A stretch of DNA of 64,000 nt from Aridibacter sp965216195. GTDB lineage: Bacteria; Acidobacteriota; Blastocatellia; Pyrinomonadales; Pyrinomonadaceae. Under the pieces are notes generated by a model. That model saw only the letters and a list, made by a program, of their open reading frames with translations, searched no databases and was not told the origin of the DNA. Made by a program: the position numbers and the translations under genes. Of this stretch, positions 42,164 through 50,697 are shown piece after piece. Where the stretch lies: NCBI GenBank assembly GCA_965216195.1, contig OZ244151.1, positions 1,178,001 through 1,242,000 on the forward strand, given 5' to 3'. Positions within the stretch are counted from its first letter, which is position 1; each line of letters starts with the position of its first letter.

Positions 42164-43777
42164 ATGATTTTTGGCGGTCTTTCAGGTGCTGGCGATTTAT
42201 TGACAAGAAACGCGCGGAATTATCCGAATGATACGGCGATAATTTTTGGCGAAACGCGCCTGACTTGGGCGGAAATAAACGCTCGTGCAAATCGTTTTGT
42301 AAGTTCTTTGAAAAAATTGGGTGTTGGTTTTGGAGACAGAGTTGCGCTTTACGCACGAAACTCAAACCAATGGGTTGAAGCGCTTTTTGGTCTTGCAAAA
42401 ATTGGCGCTATCTCCGTAACTGTCAATTATCGTTTGACCGCAAAGGAAGCGGCGTTTATCGCTGAAAACTCAGGCGCTAAGGCGATTATTTTTGATGATT
42501 ACACGGCTGAAAATGCTGTTGCTGTCGAGAATAGGGTGGAAAGCGTTGAGCTGTTGATAGGGATCGATAGCCAGGTTTCGAGTGGATTGTTGTTTGAAGA
42601 TATTGTAGGCGACGGTGATGAATCAGAGCCACAAGCGATAGCGTCAAACGTCAGTTCCCGTGCTTCGCACTCGACGCAAGCAGGGATGCTTACGCTCCAG
42701 TCGGACGACGCTGCAATGTTGCTTTACACATCGGGCACGACAGGTTTTCCAAAAGGTGCGGTTTATACACACGGTTCGCTGCTTGTCGGGATGCTTGTTC
42801 ACGTTCAGGCGATTGCTTCGAGGAAAACACATCGTGTGATGCTGCCCGCGCCGCTTTATTCTGCCGCCGGAATTGCCGGGATATATTGCGCGGTTTATGT
42901 CGGTTCGCAGATTTCATTGATTAATTACGATGTCAAAACGGCTTGCGAAACAATTGAGCGAGACAAAGTAACATTTACAAATCTTGTGCCGACGACAATT
43001 CAGATGTTATTGGCGAGTGAAGAATCAAAAAAGCATGATCTGACGTCGCTCGAAGTTTTGCTCTACGGCGGTTCGCCCATCCCCGAACCGGTTTTACGGG
43101 AAGCTATGGAGCGTTTTCCAAAATGTGGTTTCAGGCAGACATTTGCAACGACGGAAACCGGATGTGCCGGAACCGTTTTGGAGCCTCGTGAGCATCGTGA
43201 GGCTTTGGAAAGCCCTGATAAGAAGCACCTGTTGCAATCCTGCGGAAGACCTCAAACAAACGTTGACGTTCGAGTTGTTGATGAAGATTGGGAGACTTTG
43301 CCAGCTGGCGAAACCGGCGAAATTGCTGTTCGTACGGAAGCCAACATGAAGGGCTACTGGAACAACGAAGAAGCTACCGCGAAGGCGCTAAAAGACGGCT
43401 GGCTTCGAACGGGCGACATGGCTCGGATGGATGAAGACGGATATTTTTACCTTGTTGACCGCAAAAACGACATGATCGTCTCGGGCGCTTTGAACGTTTA
43501 TCCATCGGAAGTTGAAAGAGTTTTGCACGAGCATCCGAGCGTTTTTGAAGTTGCTGTGATAGGGATTCCTTCGGAAAAATGGGGTGAAGAAGTAAAGGCG
43601 GTTGTTGTTGTAAAAGATGGAAAGAGTTTAAGCGAGCCGGAGTTGATTGATTTTTGTGAAGGGAAGTTGGCAGGGTTTAAGAAACCGAAATCGGTTGAGT
43701 TTGTTGAGAAACTGCCGAGAAATTTGACAGGGAAAATTTTGAAGAAGGAATTGCGGGAAAGGTTTAGCCGCGGATAA
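42164..43777 (+). CDS. AMP-forming acyl-CoA ligase
   Basis: 537 residues from ATG 42164 (MIFGGLSGAGDLLTRNA). ANL-superfamily motifs: P-loop LLYTSGTTGFPKGA, TFATTETGCAG, GWLRTGDMARMDEDGYFYLVDRKNDMIVSGALNVYP, and the catalytic lysine in PRNLTGKILKKEL. It activates a carboxylic acid as acyl-AMP and then acyl-CoA. Just before the P-loop lies an insert (VSSRASHSTQAGMLTLQS) encoded by a VGVPPA-flavour repeat (about 42650-42700). The final residues SRG and the stop codon come from a CCGCGGAT repeat arm. No clear Shine-Dalgarno. Confidence 0.9.
   Translation: MIFGGLSGAGDLLTRNARNYPNDTAIIFGETRLTWAEINARANRFVSSLKKLGVGFGDRVALYARNSNQWVEALFGLAKIGAISVTVNYRLTAKEAAFIAENSGAKAIIFDDYTAENAVAVENRVESVELLIGIDSQVSSGLLFEDIVGDGDESEPQAIASNVSSRASHSTQAGMLTLQSDDAAMLLYTSGTTGFPKGAVYTHGSLLVGMLVHVQAIASRKTHRVMLPAPLYSAAGIAGIYCAVYVGSQISLINYDVKTACETIERDKVTFTNLVPTTIQMLLASEESKKHDLTSLEVLLYGGSPIPEPVLREAMERFPKCGFRQTFATTETGCAGTVLEPREHREALESPDKKHLLQSCGRPQTNVDVRVVDEDWETLPAGETGEIAVRTEANMKGYWNNEEATAKALKDGWLRTGDMARMDEDGYFYLVDRKNDMIVSGALNVYPSEVERVLHEHPSVFEVAVIGIPSEKWGEEVKAVVVVKDGKSLSEPELIDFCEGKLAGFKKPKSVEFVEKLPRNLTGKILKKELRERFSRG
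42650..42702. repeat. Repeat fragment inside the acyl-CoA ligase gene
   Basis: TTCGCACTCGACGCAAGCAGGGATGCTTACGCTCCA aligns by eye with the intergenic copy at 38021-38053 (TTGCGCTCATGGCAGGCGGGACGCCTACGCTCCA, written here in pieces: shared core GGGA-GC-TACGCTCCA and a GC...GC hairpin). It is in frame and adds a Ser/Thr/Gln-rich segment before the P-loop. Confidence 0.5.
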
Positions 43778-43931
43778 ACGCGGAGCGCGCGGATCGGAAA
43801 AATCGGAAAGAAGAGAAAGAGAATGGAAAGGATAGGATAGGAAAGGAATGTGAAGAAAGAAAGGCGGAGTGGAGCGGTTCCTTCGTAGCGGATTTTAGTT
43901 AATCCGCGTCATCCGCGAAATCCGCGGCAAA
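43767..43931. repeat. CCGCGGAT-flavour inverted repeat pair
   Basis: Left arm 43767-43796 (AGCCGCGGATAAACGCGG...) and right arm 43899-43931 (TAATCCGCGTCATCCGCG AAATCCGCGGC). The left arm supplies the acyl-CoA ligase's last codons and TAA stop. Between the arms lies purine-rich non-coding sequence. Confidence 0.85.
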
Positions 43932-43948
43932 TATCTTTGTATGCAAAT

Positions 43949-44797
43949 ATGACAAAAGCATTCGACATAGTTGTAAACCTTTGGACTAAAGAGGTTACGC
44001 AGCATTATCCGGAAGAACTTGATCAGTTTTGGGATCTTGTGAAGATTCTCGAAAAGACCAAAAACGGGATTCCGATCGAAGATCAAATGGCTCAGATGGA
44101 TGCGGCTGGGGTTGAGAAAGGTTTGCTCGTGGCTACTACGGGTGCACCCGCTGGTTCAAACATACATTTTGAAAAGCCGTTTGAGAAAATTGCGAAGGTT
44201 TGCGAAGCGTATCCGGATAAGTTCAAGGGCGTCATTGGCCTTAACCCGTCGAAGATTATGACATGGGTAGATAAGTTGGACAGGGCCGTAAAGGATTATG
44301 GGTTTGTCGGTGCTCATATCTATCCACATTGGTTCGATGCGCCGCCGGATGACCGTATGTACTACCCGTTTTATGCGAAATGTGCGGAGCTCGGTGTGCC
44401 CGTGCAGATACAGGTCGGGCACTCGGCACAGTGGTTTTTGCGGACGGTTGCCGAACCGATCACGCTCGATCGTGTCGCGATTGACTTTCCTGAGTTGACA
44501 ATTATTGGGATACATATCGGACACCCCTGGACAGAGCAGATGATCTCGATGGCCTGGAAACACCCGAATGTTTTTATCGGTACGGACGCGCACCTGCCGA
44601 AATATTGGGATGAAACGCTGATCAAATTTATCAACTCGCGCGGGCAGGACAAGGTAATGTTTGGCACGGACTATCCGGTAATCGGGTTTGAGCGTGCGAT
44701 TGAAGAATTAGGCAAACTCGACCTTCGCGAAACGCCAAAGCAAAAACTGCTTTGGGATAATGCGGTCAGAGTTTATGGGTTGGAGGAATGGGCTTAG
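43949..44797 (+). CDS. Amidohydrolase-2 family metal-dependent hydrolase/decarboxylase
   Basis: 282 residues from ATG 43949; a TTG at 43937 is possible but less likely. Features of the ACMSD/amidohydrolase_2 TIM barrel: DQMAQMDAAGVEKGLL, FKGVIGLNPSK, GFVGAHIYPHWFDAPPDDRMYYPFYAKCAELGVPVQIQVGHS, TIIGIHIGHPW, NVFIGTDAHLPKYW and the metal Asp in VMFGTDYPVIG. The usual N-terminal HxH is not obvious (it begins AFDIVVNLW), so the metal site may be altered. Relatives hydrolyse lactones or decarboxylate aromatic or enoic acids. It is in the catabolic island after the acyl-CoA ligase. Confidence 0.88.
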   Translation: MTKAFDIVVNLWTKEVTQHYPEELDQFWDLVKILEKTKNGIPIEDQMAQMDAAGVEKGLLVATTGAPAGSNIHFEKPFEKIAKVCEAYPDKFKGVIGLNPSKIMTWVDKLDRAVKDYGFVGAHIYPHWFDAPPDDRMYYPFYAKCAELGVPVQIQVGHSAQWFLRTVAEPITLDRVAIDFPELTIIGIHIGHPWTEQMISMAWKHPNVFIGTDAHLPKYWDETLIKFINSRGQDKVMFGTDYPVIGFERAIEELGKLDLRETPKQKLLWDNAVRVYGLEEWA

Positions 44798-44802
44798 ATA
44801 AA

Positions 44803-44872
44803 TAAAAGGATAAGGGAAAAAGGCAAAAATACTTCAAATCGCTTTTCCTTTTTACTTTTACCTTTGTACTTG
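44803..44872. repeat. AAAAGG inverted repeat pair
   Basis: AAAAGGATAAGGGAAAAAGG (44804-44823) faces CTTTTCCTTTTTACTTTTACC (44842-44862) in the gap between the amidohydrolase and the small 44881 gene. Another sequence flavour of the same arm-spacer-arm layout; it could also act as a bidirectional terminator. Confidence 0.65.
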
Positions 44873-44880
44873 AATGAGTT

Positions 44881-45150
44881 ATGAGCAAACAAATACTAAA
44901 ACAAAAACCGGAAATAACTGATGAAGTTCGGGCATGGATAAAGTCCGAGGTGGATGAACAGCTTGGGCGTTATGAGCAGATCGCGAAGGAGATGAATATT
45001 GATCTCGAAGAGCAGCGGGAAAAGTGGTACCGCGAATTTGAAGATCGTATTCAGACGACCGGCTTTAACGTTCACGCGGATATGAAGAAGATTATTAAGC
45101 CGGAAGAGATTTATGCAAAACCGGATGGCGAGCACAAGGTAGTTTATTAG
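44881..45150 (+). CDS. Small 89-residue helical protein, unknown
   Basis: Not recognised. The product is highly charged and mostly helical (VRAWIKSEVDEQLGRYEQIAKEMNIDLEEQREKWYREFEDRI), with a short C-terminal tail KPEEIYAKPDGEHKVVY and no cysteine, signal or membrane segment. It lies alone between the amidohydrolase and bicupin genes, bordered by repeats on both sides. Codon usage looks like the neighbours. It could be an accessory or assembly protein for a neighbouring enzyme. Confidence 0.65.
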   Translation: MSKQILKQKPEITDEVRAWIKSEVDEQLGRYEQIAKEMNIDLEEQREKWYREFEDRIQTTGFNVHADMKKIIKPEEIYAKPDGEHKVVY

Positions 45151-45197
45151 TCAGCGGCCAGTGGTCAGAAGTCAGAGGCCGGTAAGCGCTTGATTTG

Positions 45198-45227
45198 GAT
45201 TTATGTAGAAGATTTTTGACATAAATC
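45198..45227. promoter_or_regulatory. 9-bp inverted repeat upstream of the bicupin gene
   Basis: GATTTATGT / ACATAAATC, perfect, with a 12-nt loop, about 70 bp before the bicupin ATG. Possible operator or RNA hairpin; it does not match the TTGTTATA-N4-TATAACAA operator. Confidence 0.4.
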
Positions 45228-45295
45228 TAAAGTAAATGAGGAAGAACTTTCTTAATCTGAACGACGATGACTGACCTCTTAATTGAAGGAGAAAA

Positions 45296-46246
45296 ATGCG
45301 AAAACACATTGAACCATTTGTTGACAGGGATATTGATTTTAAGCGTTTGGAATTGAAGGGAATTCCGAGCGGATATAGCTATAAAATGCTTTCAATTGAT
45401 GATGATACGGGTGCATGTACGATGACCGTCCAATGGGATGCGGGCTACAAACAGCCGCCTTCGGTTTCACATTCCGATCTGGAGATTTTTATCATGGACG
45501 GCGAGATGAAGGTCGGTGACAAGTTGTGCCGAAAGGGTGTATTTTTCTTTGTGCCTCGTGGAGTTTCGCTGCCGGCTTTTGAGACTGAAAAAGGCTGTCT
45601 GGCACTCGTGATGTATAACGATACGGAGCCTGAAATCATTGAGTCGGATGAGGATATGAATGGGGCTGACAGAGAAGGTTTGATCGAGCTTTCAACCTAC
45701 GACGAGATGCCCTGGGAAGTGCCGACACTGTTTCCGCAAACGGCGAGCGGGTGTTTGCTAAAACTTCTTCGCTTTGACGAAAAGACACACGCAATGACGT
45801 TTCTCTATTCGATGACGCCGGGATTCCAGCAAGACAACATCTCTTACCATGATTGCGCAGAAGAGGCGTATCACGTATGGGGGACGAGTTGGATGATGCA
45901 GTTTGGCGATCTGCCGACAGGCGGTTATTTCTGGCGTCCTGCTTACGTAAACCACGGCGCGTTTTATTCAGAACACGGAATTCTCGGGTTTGGTCGTACT
46001 GACGGCGAACTCCATAACCATTTTCATTACAATCCTTATTCAACACCGGAGGAAAACGCCGATCGTGCCGCATCGAGGCTGGTACGCCAGAAACCGGAGT
46101 TAAACAAGTGGATGTTTACCCACGATCACAATCATATCGATTTTGAGTTTCCGGATGACGAGTATTCAATTGATTCCGAAAACGACCGAATACACAGTCA
46201 CATACACGATGAGGCCCACGAGAAAGGGATTCCGCATAAACACTAA
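45296..46246 (+). CDS. Bicupin protein with His-rich C-terminus
   Basis: 316 residues. Two cupin-like beta-barrel halves, about 20-130 (VSHSDLEIFIMDGEMKVGDKLCRKGVFFFVPRG) and 150-270 (YHDCAEEAYHVWGTSWMMQFGDLPTGGYFWRPAYVNHG). The second has a G-x-Y-F-W-R-P...H-G motif typical of metal-binding cupins. The tail is rich in histidine and acid residues (MFTHDHNHIDFEFPDDEYS, HSHIHDEAHEKGIPHKH), suggesting metal storage or delivery. Cupins of this type include dioxygenases and isomerases. RBS GAAGGAG precedes the ATG. The exact reaction is unknown. Confidence 0.72.
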   Translation: MRKHIEPFVDRDIDFKRLELKGIPSGYSYKMLSIDDDTGACTMTVQWDAGYKQPPSVSHSDLEIFIMDGEMKVGDKLCRKGVFFFVPRGVSLPAFETEKGCLALVMYNDTEPEIIESDEDMNGADREGLIELSTYDEMPWEVPTLFPQTASGCLLKLLRFDEKTHAMTFLYSMTPGFQQDNISYHDCAEEAYHVWGTSWMMQFGDLPTGGYFWRPAYVNHGAFYSEHGILGFGRTDGELHNHFHYNPYSTPEENADRAASRLVRQKPELNKWMFTHDHNHIDFEFPDDEYSIDSENDRIHSHIHDEAHEKGIPHKH

Positions 46247-46248
46247 TC

Positions 46249-46310
46249 CATTGAACATTAAGCATTTATCATTGAGCAAATGGTAGATGTTCAGTGCTCA
46301 ATGTTCAATG
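46249..46310. repeat. CATTGAACATT inverted repeat pair
   Basis: CATTGAACATTAAGC (46249-46263) and GCTCAATGTTCAATG (46296-46310) are 15-nt arms with one mismatch. The right arm overlaps candidate start codons of the GntR gene. Confidence 0.8.
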
Positions 46311-46316
46311 AAAACA

Positions 46317-47084
46317 ATGGCTAAACAAAAATCATCATTCGCAAATTCACGTATTCCGCTTTACTACCAGCTCGAAAATGTGCTGAGGGAGAAAATTACT
46401 TCAGGTGCATTTCGGGGCGGAGATCGCCTGCCGACAGAGATCGAATTGATTGAAGAATACGGTGTTTCACGTATAACCGTGCGTCAGGCACTGAGGTCTC
46501 TGGCAGAAGACGGTCTGATCGAGCGCAAACAGGGCCGTGGTACCTATATTGCCGCTCGAAAATCGCGCAAGAAGAAGTTTAGCGGTGTAATTCATCTCAC
46601 CGGTTCCTTAGACGAACTCATCGAAATGGGTATGGATACGCCCGTCAAGGTCCTCGAGATGAATCAGGTTGAGGCGGATCTTCATGAGGCGGAACTTCTT
46701 GAAATCAAGGTCGGTTCCCCGATTTATCGGCTGAAGCGTTTAAGGATGCATGAAGGACAGCCGTATAGTTTGATCATCAATTATCTGCCCAAAGAGATTG
46801 GTGCAAAACTTACGATGGAAGAACTCTCGAGCGGCGCGCTACTCCACACAATGGAGAAAAAGCTTGGTTATAAACTCGATAACGCCCGACAGGAGATTCA
46901 CGCTGAGCTTGCTGATCCATATGTCGCAAAAATGCTGGATGTTCGTGTTGGAACCGCGCTTTTGTCGATTGAACGAACGGTTTACACCGATGAAGGTCAA
47001 CCTGTCGAATATGTTCATACTCTCTATCGAAGCGATATTTATGGGTATTCGGTGAGCCTTGTTAGAGAGAAAAAGAAGAAATGA
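46317..47084 (+). CDS. GntR-family transcriptional regulator with UTRA domain (HutC type)
   Basis: 255 residues from ATG 46317; ATGs at 46287 and 46308 lie in a repeat arm and are less likely. N-terminal winged helix-turn-helix (about 10-80): PLYYQLENVLREKITSGAFRGGDRLPTEIELIEEYGVSRITVRQALRSLAEDGLIERKQGRGTYI, given here as its key blocks GDRLPTE, VSRITVRQALRSL and GRGTY. The UTRA ligand domain follows (about 95-245: PIYRLKRLRMHEGQPYSLIINYLP, YTDEGQPVEYVHTLYRSD). HutC-type regulators sense small metabolites. It is the only DNA-binding regulator in the catabolic island and the natural candidate for the shared palindrome, though its own promoter lacks a clear copy. Overlaps the next gene by 4 bp. 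Confidence 0.92.
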   Translation: MAKQKSSFANSRIPLYYQLENVLREKITSGAFRGGDRLPTEIELIEEYGVSRITVRQALRSLAEDGLIERKQGRGTYIAARKSRKKKFSGVIHLTGSLDELIEMGMDTPVKVLEMNQVEADLHEAELLEIKVGSPIYRLKRLRMHEGQPYSLIINYLPKEIGAKLTMEELSSGALLHTMEKKLGYKLDNARQEIHAELADPYVAKMLDVRVGTALLSIERTVYTDEGQPVEYVHTLYRSDIYGYSVSLVREKKKK

Positions 47085-47305
47085 AGAGATTCTTAATCCC
47101 GGCGTTATTAGCGGTTTTGTTTTTATGCGTTATAGCCGCTGTTTTGTATAGGCTTTTCTCAAGGTTTGTCGAAGGCGAGGGTGCGGGAATTGGAGCTATT
47201 GGTGGTGCAGTATCCGAATTAATTGTTTTAGCACTGCTTTTTATACTCGGGTTTATTGCGACGTTCTTGTTTATAAGGAAAAGACTACAGGGGCGGTTGA
47301 AATAA
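47081..47305 (+). CDS. Small membrane protein, two transmembrane helices
   Basis: 74 residues starting in the GntR stop (ATGA). Helices at about 4-24 (FLIPALLAVLFLCVIAAVLY) and 45-67 (VSELIVLALLFILGFIATFLFI), a Gly-rich loop between and a basic tail RKRLQGRLK. Not recognised. The coupling to the regulator and to the hydantoinase gene 4 bp downstream suggests co-expression. Confidence 0.72.
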   Translation: MKRFLIPALLAVLFLCVIAAVLYRLFSRFVEGEGAGIGAIGGAVSELIVLALLFILGFIATFLFIRKRLQGRLK

Positions 47306-47309
47306 TATT

Positions 47310-48764
47310 ATGAAATACGATTCGATTATTAAAGACGGTATGGTCGTTTTTCCGTTTCAGGGCGAGGTGAAATGTGAGATCGGGATAAAAGATGGCAAAA
47401 TCGCTTCGATCACAGACGAAATTGATGCGTCGCAGGCAGACGAGGTTCTGGACGCAAAAGGCAAATACGTTTTTCCGGCGGCGGTCGATTCACATTATCA
47501 CGTCGGAATTTATCGGCCTCATTCCGAAGACGCACAAAGCGAATCGCGAACCGCACTTGTAGGGGGCGTTGGGACGGTCATCAGTTATTTCCGCACGGGA
47601 CACCATTACCTGGATAAGACGGGAAGCTACAAAGATATTTTCCCGGAGGTCTTGGAATTGTCTAAAGGCAATTTCTATACGGATTACGCTTATCACATCG
47701 CATGTATGACGGCTGATCAGCTTGATGAAGTTTCCTGGCTGGTCGAAAACGCCGGAGTCGGCAGCTTTAAGTTTTATATGTTCTATAAAGCCTTAACGCT
47801 TTCAGCCGATTCAACCGCCGGCAGTGACTATACGATGGCTGATAATTATGATCTCGGACATCTCTATGAGTTGATGACGCGGGTCAACGAGATGGCGCAA
47901 AAGCATAAGGATAAGGCCAGAGTCTCACTATCACTTCATTGCGAAAATCCCGAGTTGATTCGCGTGTTTATCGAACGGGTAAAAAAAGAAGGGTTGACTG
48001 GGCTTAAAGCGTATTCCGAAGGTCGGCCACCTCTGACCGAGAAGCTCTCTGTGCATGAAGCGGCAATTCTGGCCGATGCTACCGGATGCCCCATAAATCT
48101 TTTGCATCTTTCATCAAAAGAAGCACTTCAAGCCGGCATAGATGTTCGCCGGGAGTATCCAAATCACGATATTAAATGCGAAACAACGCTTCATCATTTA
48201 GCGCTTGATCATGAGGAACTCGATAAAAGTGGAATCGGTTTGAAAGGAAAGGTCAATCCGCCGATCCGTACAAAAGAACACTCGGAGTTTTTATGGGAAG
48301 GAATTAAGCGCGGCTACGTTGATACGGTCGTATCTGACCACGCCTGCTGCGGAGAGGAGCACAAGCAAGATGGCGTTTGGGAATCTTTGCCGGGTTTTGG
48401 CGGAAGCTCGATCCTTTATCCGATCTTGCTCAGCGAAGGCTGTCATAAACGTGGTGTTTCGCTATCCCGGGTTGCGGAACTGGTTTCGGCAAATCCCGCG
48501 CGAAATTTTGGACTCTTCCCGCGAAAGGGTTGTATTTCAATCGGTGCAGATGCCGATCTGACCATCATTGATATGAACCTGGAAAAACCAATTAAATCGG
48601 AAGAGTTACTTTCCGCGCAGGATCATACGCCATTTGAGGGCTTTTTGACGAAGGGTTGGTCGACGCAGACGATCGTTCGCGGGAAAGTGATGTTCGACAA
48701 CGGAAAAGTAAACGAAGATCGGCAGGGCGAATTTATAAAACGACCGACAGCGTTGCATGGATAA
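47310..48764 (+). CDS. Dihydropyrimidinase/D-hydantoinase-family cyclic amidohydrolase
   Basis: 484 residues, amidohydrolase TIM barrel. Metal ligands: HxH in AAVDSHYHVG, the carboxylated lysine in GSFKFYMFYK, histidines in LHCENPEL and NLLHLSSKEA, and the aspartate in VVSDHACCGEE. Members hydrolyse cyclic ureides and imides (dihydropyrimidines, hydantoins, allantoin, succinimide-type rings) without ATP. With the ATP-dependent hydantoinase AB and the carbamoylsarcosine/maleamate-amidase-like enzyme it gives the island two ring-opening activities. Sits directly after the GntR and small membrane genes. Confidence 0.9.
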   Translation: MKYDSIIKDGMVVFPFQGEVKCEIGIKDGKIASITDEIDASQADEVLDAKGKYVFPAAVDSHYHVGIYRPHSEDAQSESRTALVGGVGTVISYFRTGHHYLDKTGSYKDIFPEVLELSKGNFYTDYAYHIACMTADQLDEVSWLVENAGVGSFKFYMFYKALTLSADSTAGSDYTMADNYDLGHLYELMTRVNEMAQKHKDKARVSLSLHCENPELIRVFIERVKKEGLTGLKAYSEGRPPLTEKLSVHEAAILADATGCPINLLHLSSKEALQAGIDVRREYPNHDIKCETTLHHLALDHEELDKSGIGLKGKVNPPIRTKEHSEFLWEGIKRGYVDTVVSDHACCGEEHKQDGVWESLPGFGGSSILYPILLSEGCHKRGVSLSRVAELVSANPARNFGLFPRKGCISIGADADLTIIDMNLEKPIKSEELLSAQDHTPFEGFLTKGWSTQTIVRGKVMFDNGKVNEDRQGEFIKRPTALHG

Positions 48765-48799
48765 AAGCAGGGAGTTGGATCGATATGCAGTCGTAGGTT

Positions 48800-49267
48800 A
48801 TGTCAAGTTTGTTACAGGAGTTTGTGAATTTGACCGAAACACTTAACCGTAAAAACGTTGAGTATGGGGTTTGCGGTGGCTGGGCGATGGCGATTCATGG
48901 TTTTACAAGGGCAACGCTCGACATTGATTTGTTGATCTTGTCAGAAGACCTAGACGAGGTTTGGGAAATCGCCAAAAGCCTAGATTACAATGTTGAGGGA
49001 TTGCCTCTCAGTTTCGGTGAGGGAAAGATTGAAATTCGACGAATTTCAAAACTTGATAAAGGCACGAAATCGTTAATAACATTAGACTTGTTGCTCGTAA
49101 CCGATGCGTTAAAAGAGGTTTGGGAGAATCGTAAAAGAGTAAAATGGAATGAGGGTGAGTATTCGATCGTTTCCAGGAGTGGGATGATCACTCTTAAAGA
49201 AATGAGTGGGCGCGATAAGGATTTAATTGATCTGAAATATTTACAAGGTGAGATGGATGAGAGTTGA
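48800..49267 (+). CDS. Nucleotidyltransferase-fold protein
   Basis: 155 residues. The motif EYGVCGGWAMAIHGFTRATLDIDLLIL has the G-G...H-G...R-x-T-x-D-I-D layout of minimal nucleotidyltransferases of the AbiEii/DUF6036-like class. The third acidic position is probably in KSLITLDLLLVTD. The C-terminus SMITLKEMSGRDKDLIDLKYL is also typical of the class. It forms a two-gene set with the 52-residue gene at 49269. Such pairs are often toxin-antitoxin-like or tRNA/RNA-modifying; that role is not shown. Confidence 0.78.
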   Translation: MSSLLQEFVNLTETLNRKNVEYGVCGGWAMAIHGFTRATLDIDLLILSEDLDEVWEIAKSLDYNVEGLPLSFGEGKIEIRRISKLDKGTKSLITLDLLLVTDALKEVWENRKRVKWNEGEYSIVSRSGMITLKEMSGRDKDLIDLKYLQGEMDES

Positions 49268-49268
49268 T

Positions 49269-49427
49269 ATGTCGCCCGAAGCGATTACTCAAAGGATGTA
49301 CGAACTTAATCAACTGTGGGAACTGACCGTTGCACTGAAAAGTTCCGAGATTGTTGAAGAGCCGGAGAATGGGCAAAAACAGACAAAGGCGGAAGAATCG
49401 ATAGATGACCGAAACAAAACAAAATAG
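49269..49427 (+). CDS. Small 52-residue partner of the nucleotidyltransferase
   Basis: Starts 1 base after the upstream stop and runs 52 codons (MSPEAITQRMYELNQLWELTV... SSEIVEEP...). The MSPEAITQR/ELNQLWEL pattern is a short amphipathic helix-pair like the small second gene found behind nucleotidyltransferases of this type. It overlaps the MFS gene start by 23 nt in another frame. It has no RBS of its own beyond coupling. Confidence 0.65.
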   Translation: MSPEAITQRMYELNQLWELTVALKSSEIVEEPENGQKQTKAEESIDDRNKTK

Positions 49428-50697
49428 TTTCTATTATGGGTGGATTATTGTTGTAGTAGCCACTCTCGCGCTTTTAATCAGCAACGGTCTATCGATTGGC
49501 GGAATTCCCGTTTTTTATAAGCCATTACGAGATGATTTCGTGTCGAGTGGAGCCGTCGCAGCCTCAGCCGCCGAAAGTTTTATTGCGCTCGGCGCTACCC
49601 TGACCTTCCTAACCGCGGGGCTTACAGCACCTTTTGCCGGCTGGCTGATACAGAAGTTTTCGATTAAAACAATGATGCTCATCGGGTGTGTAATCCTTGG
49701 CTGCGCACTGGTGTTACATTCGCAGGCGACCACCGCCGGCATTGTTTATCTCGCAAGAATTTTGATGGGGGCGTCTTTAGGATTTGTCGGTGTATTGGCG
49801 ACAACTGTTTTGGTCTCAAACTGGTTTGTGAGAAAGCGCGGAACGGCACTCGGAATTCTTTTGACCGGGACAAGCATAGGAGGGGTGACGATTCCGTTGA
49901 TCGCGACGCCTTTGATCATTAAATACGGTTGGCGCAGCGCGATGATCATGGTCAGTCTAGTGGTGTGGCTGATCTTAATTCCAGCCATCATCTTTCTTGT
50001 AAAAAACCGACCGGAGGATGTCGGAGCCTTGCCGGATGGAGACGGCTCCGTCGATTTTGAAGGAAGCGAAGGAAAATCCAGTGCGCCAAAGCTTGAAGGA
50101 ATGACCCTTTGGGAGGCCCTGAAAACGCCGGTTTTTTGGATTTTCGCCCTTTGTGCGGCGCTTATCTTTTACCCGATCTTTGTAGTCAGCCAGCAGTTTA
50201 TTTTGTATCTTCAATCGCCGAAAATCGGGCTAACAGCACAGCAGGGCGGCTTTGCTCTTTCCGCGTTGTTTTTTGTAAGTGTCGGCGGCAAGTTTTTATT
50301 TGGCTTTTTGAGCGATAAGTTTTCACCGACGCGCGTAATGCTTCTGTGCAGTACCGTAATGTTTTTGGCTACTTTGGTGCTGCTTTCGCTTACGGCGACG
50401 ACGGCATTCTTATTCTTGATCCCTATGGGATTAGGCTACGGCGGGACGTTCGTATTGCTTCAAAGATTGGTGGCAGATTACTTCGGAACGAGGGAGTATC
50501 CAAAGATTTTAGGCGTGATCACGGTGATTGAAACGATCGGAGCTGCGATTGGCGGAATACTCACCGGGAAACTCGCTGATGCCGCCGGAGGCGACTACAC
50601 ACAGGCGTTTTACGCAGTGATCGGCGTTACGGCGACCGCCTGGGTTTTGGTTTTGCTGTTAAATTTCCTGGTTGAACCAAAGGAGCGGACAGCCTGA
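49405..50697 (+). CDS. Major facilitator superfamily transporter
   Basis: 430 residues with 12 predicted transmembrane helices. The start YGWIIVVVATLALLISNGLSIGG and the sequence WFVRKRGTALGILLTGTSIGG are typical of the monocarboxylate / oxalate-formate-antiporter-like branch, which moves organic anions. The central loop (NRPEDVGALPDGDGS) is present. It could import a carboxylate handled by the CoA ligases. The YciI-like gene overlaps its stop by 1 base (ATGA-type junction). Confidence 0.9.
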   Translation: MTETKQNSFYYGWIIVVVATLALLISNGLSIGGIPVFYKPLRDDFVSSGAVAASAAESFIALGATLTFLTAGLTAPFAGWLIQKFSIKTMMLIGCVILGCALVLHSQATTAGIVYLARILMGASLGFVGVLATTVLVSNWFVRKRGTALGILLTGTSIGGVTIPLIATPLIIKYGWRSAMIMVSLVVWLILIPAIIFLVKNRPEDVGALPDGDGSVDFEGSEGKSSAPKLEGMTLWEALKTPVFWIFALCAALIFYPIFVVSQQFILYLQSPKIGLTAQQGGFALSALFFVSVGGKFLFGFLSDKFSPTRVMLLCSTVMFLATLVLLSLTATTAFLFLIPMGLGYGGTFVLLQRLVADYFGTREYPKILGVITVIETIGAAIGGILTGKLADAAGGDYTQAFYAVIGVTATAWVLVLLLNFLVEPKERTA

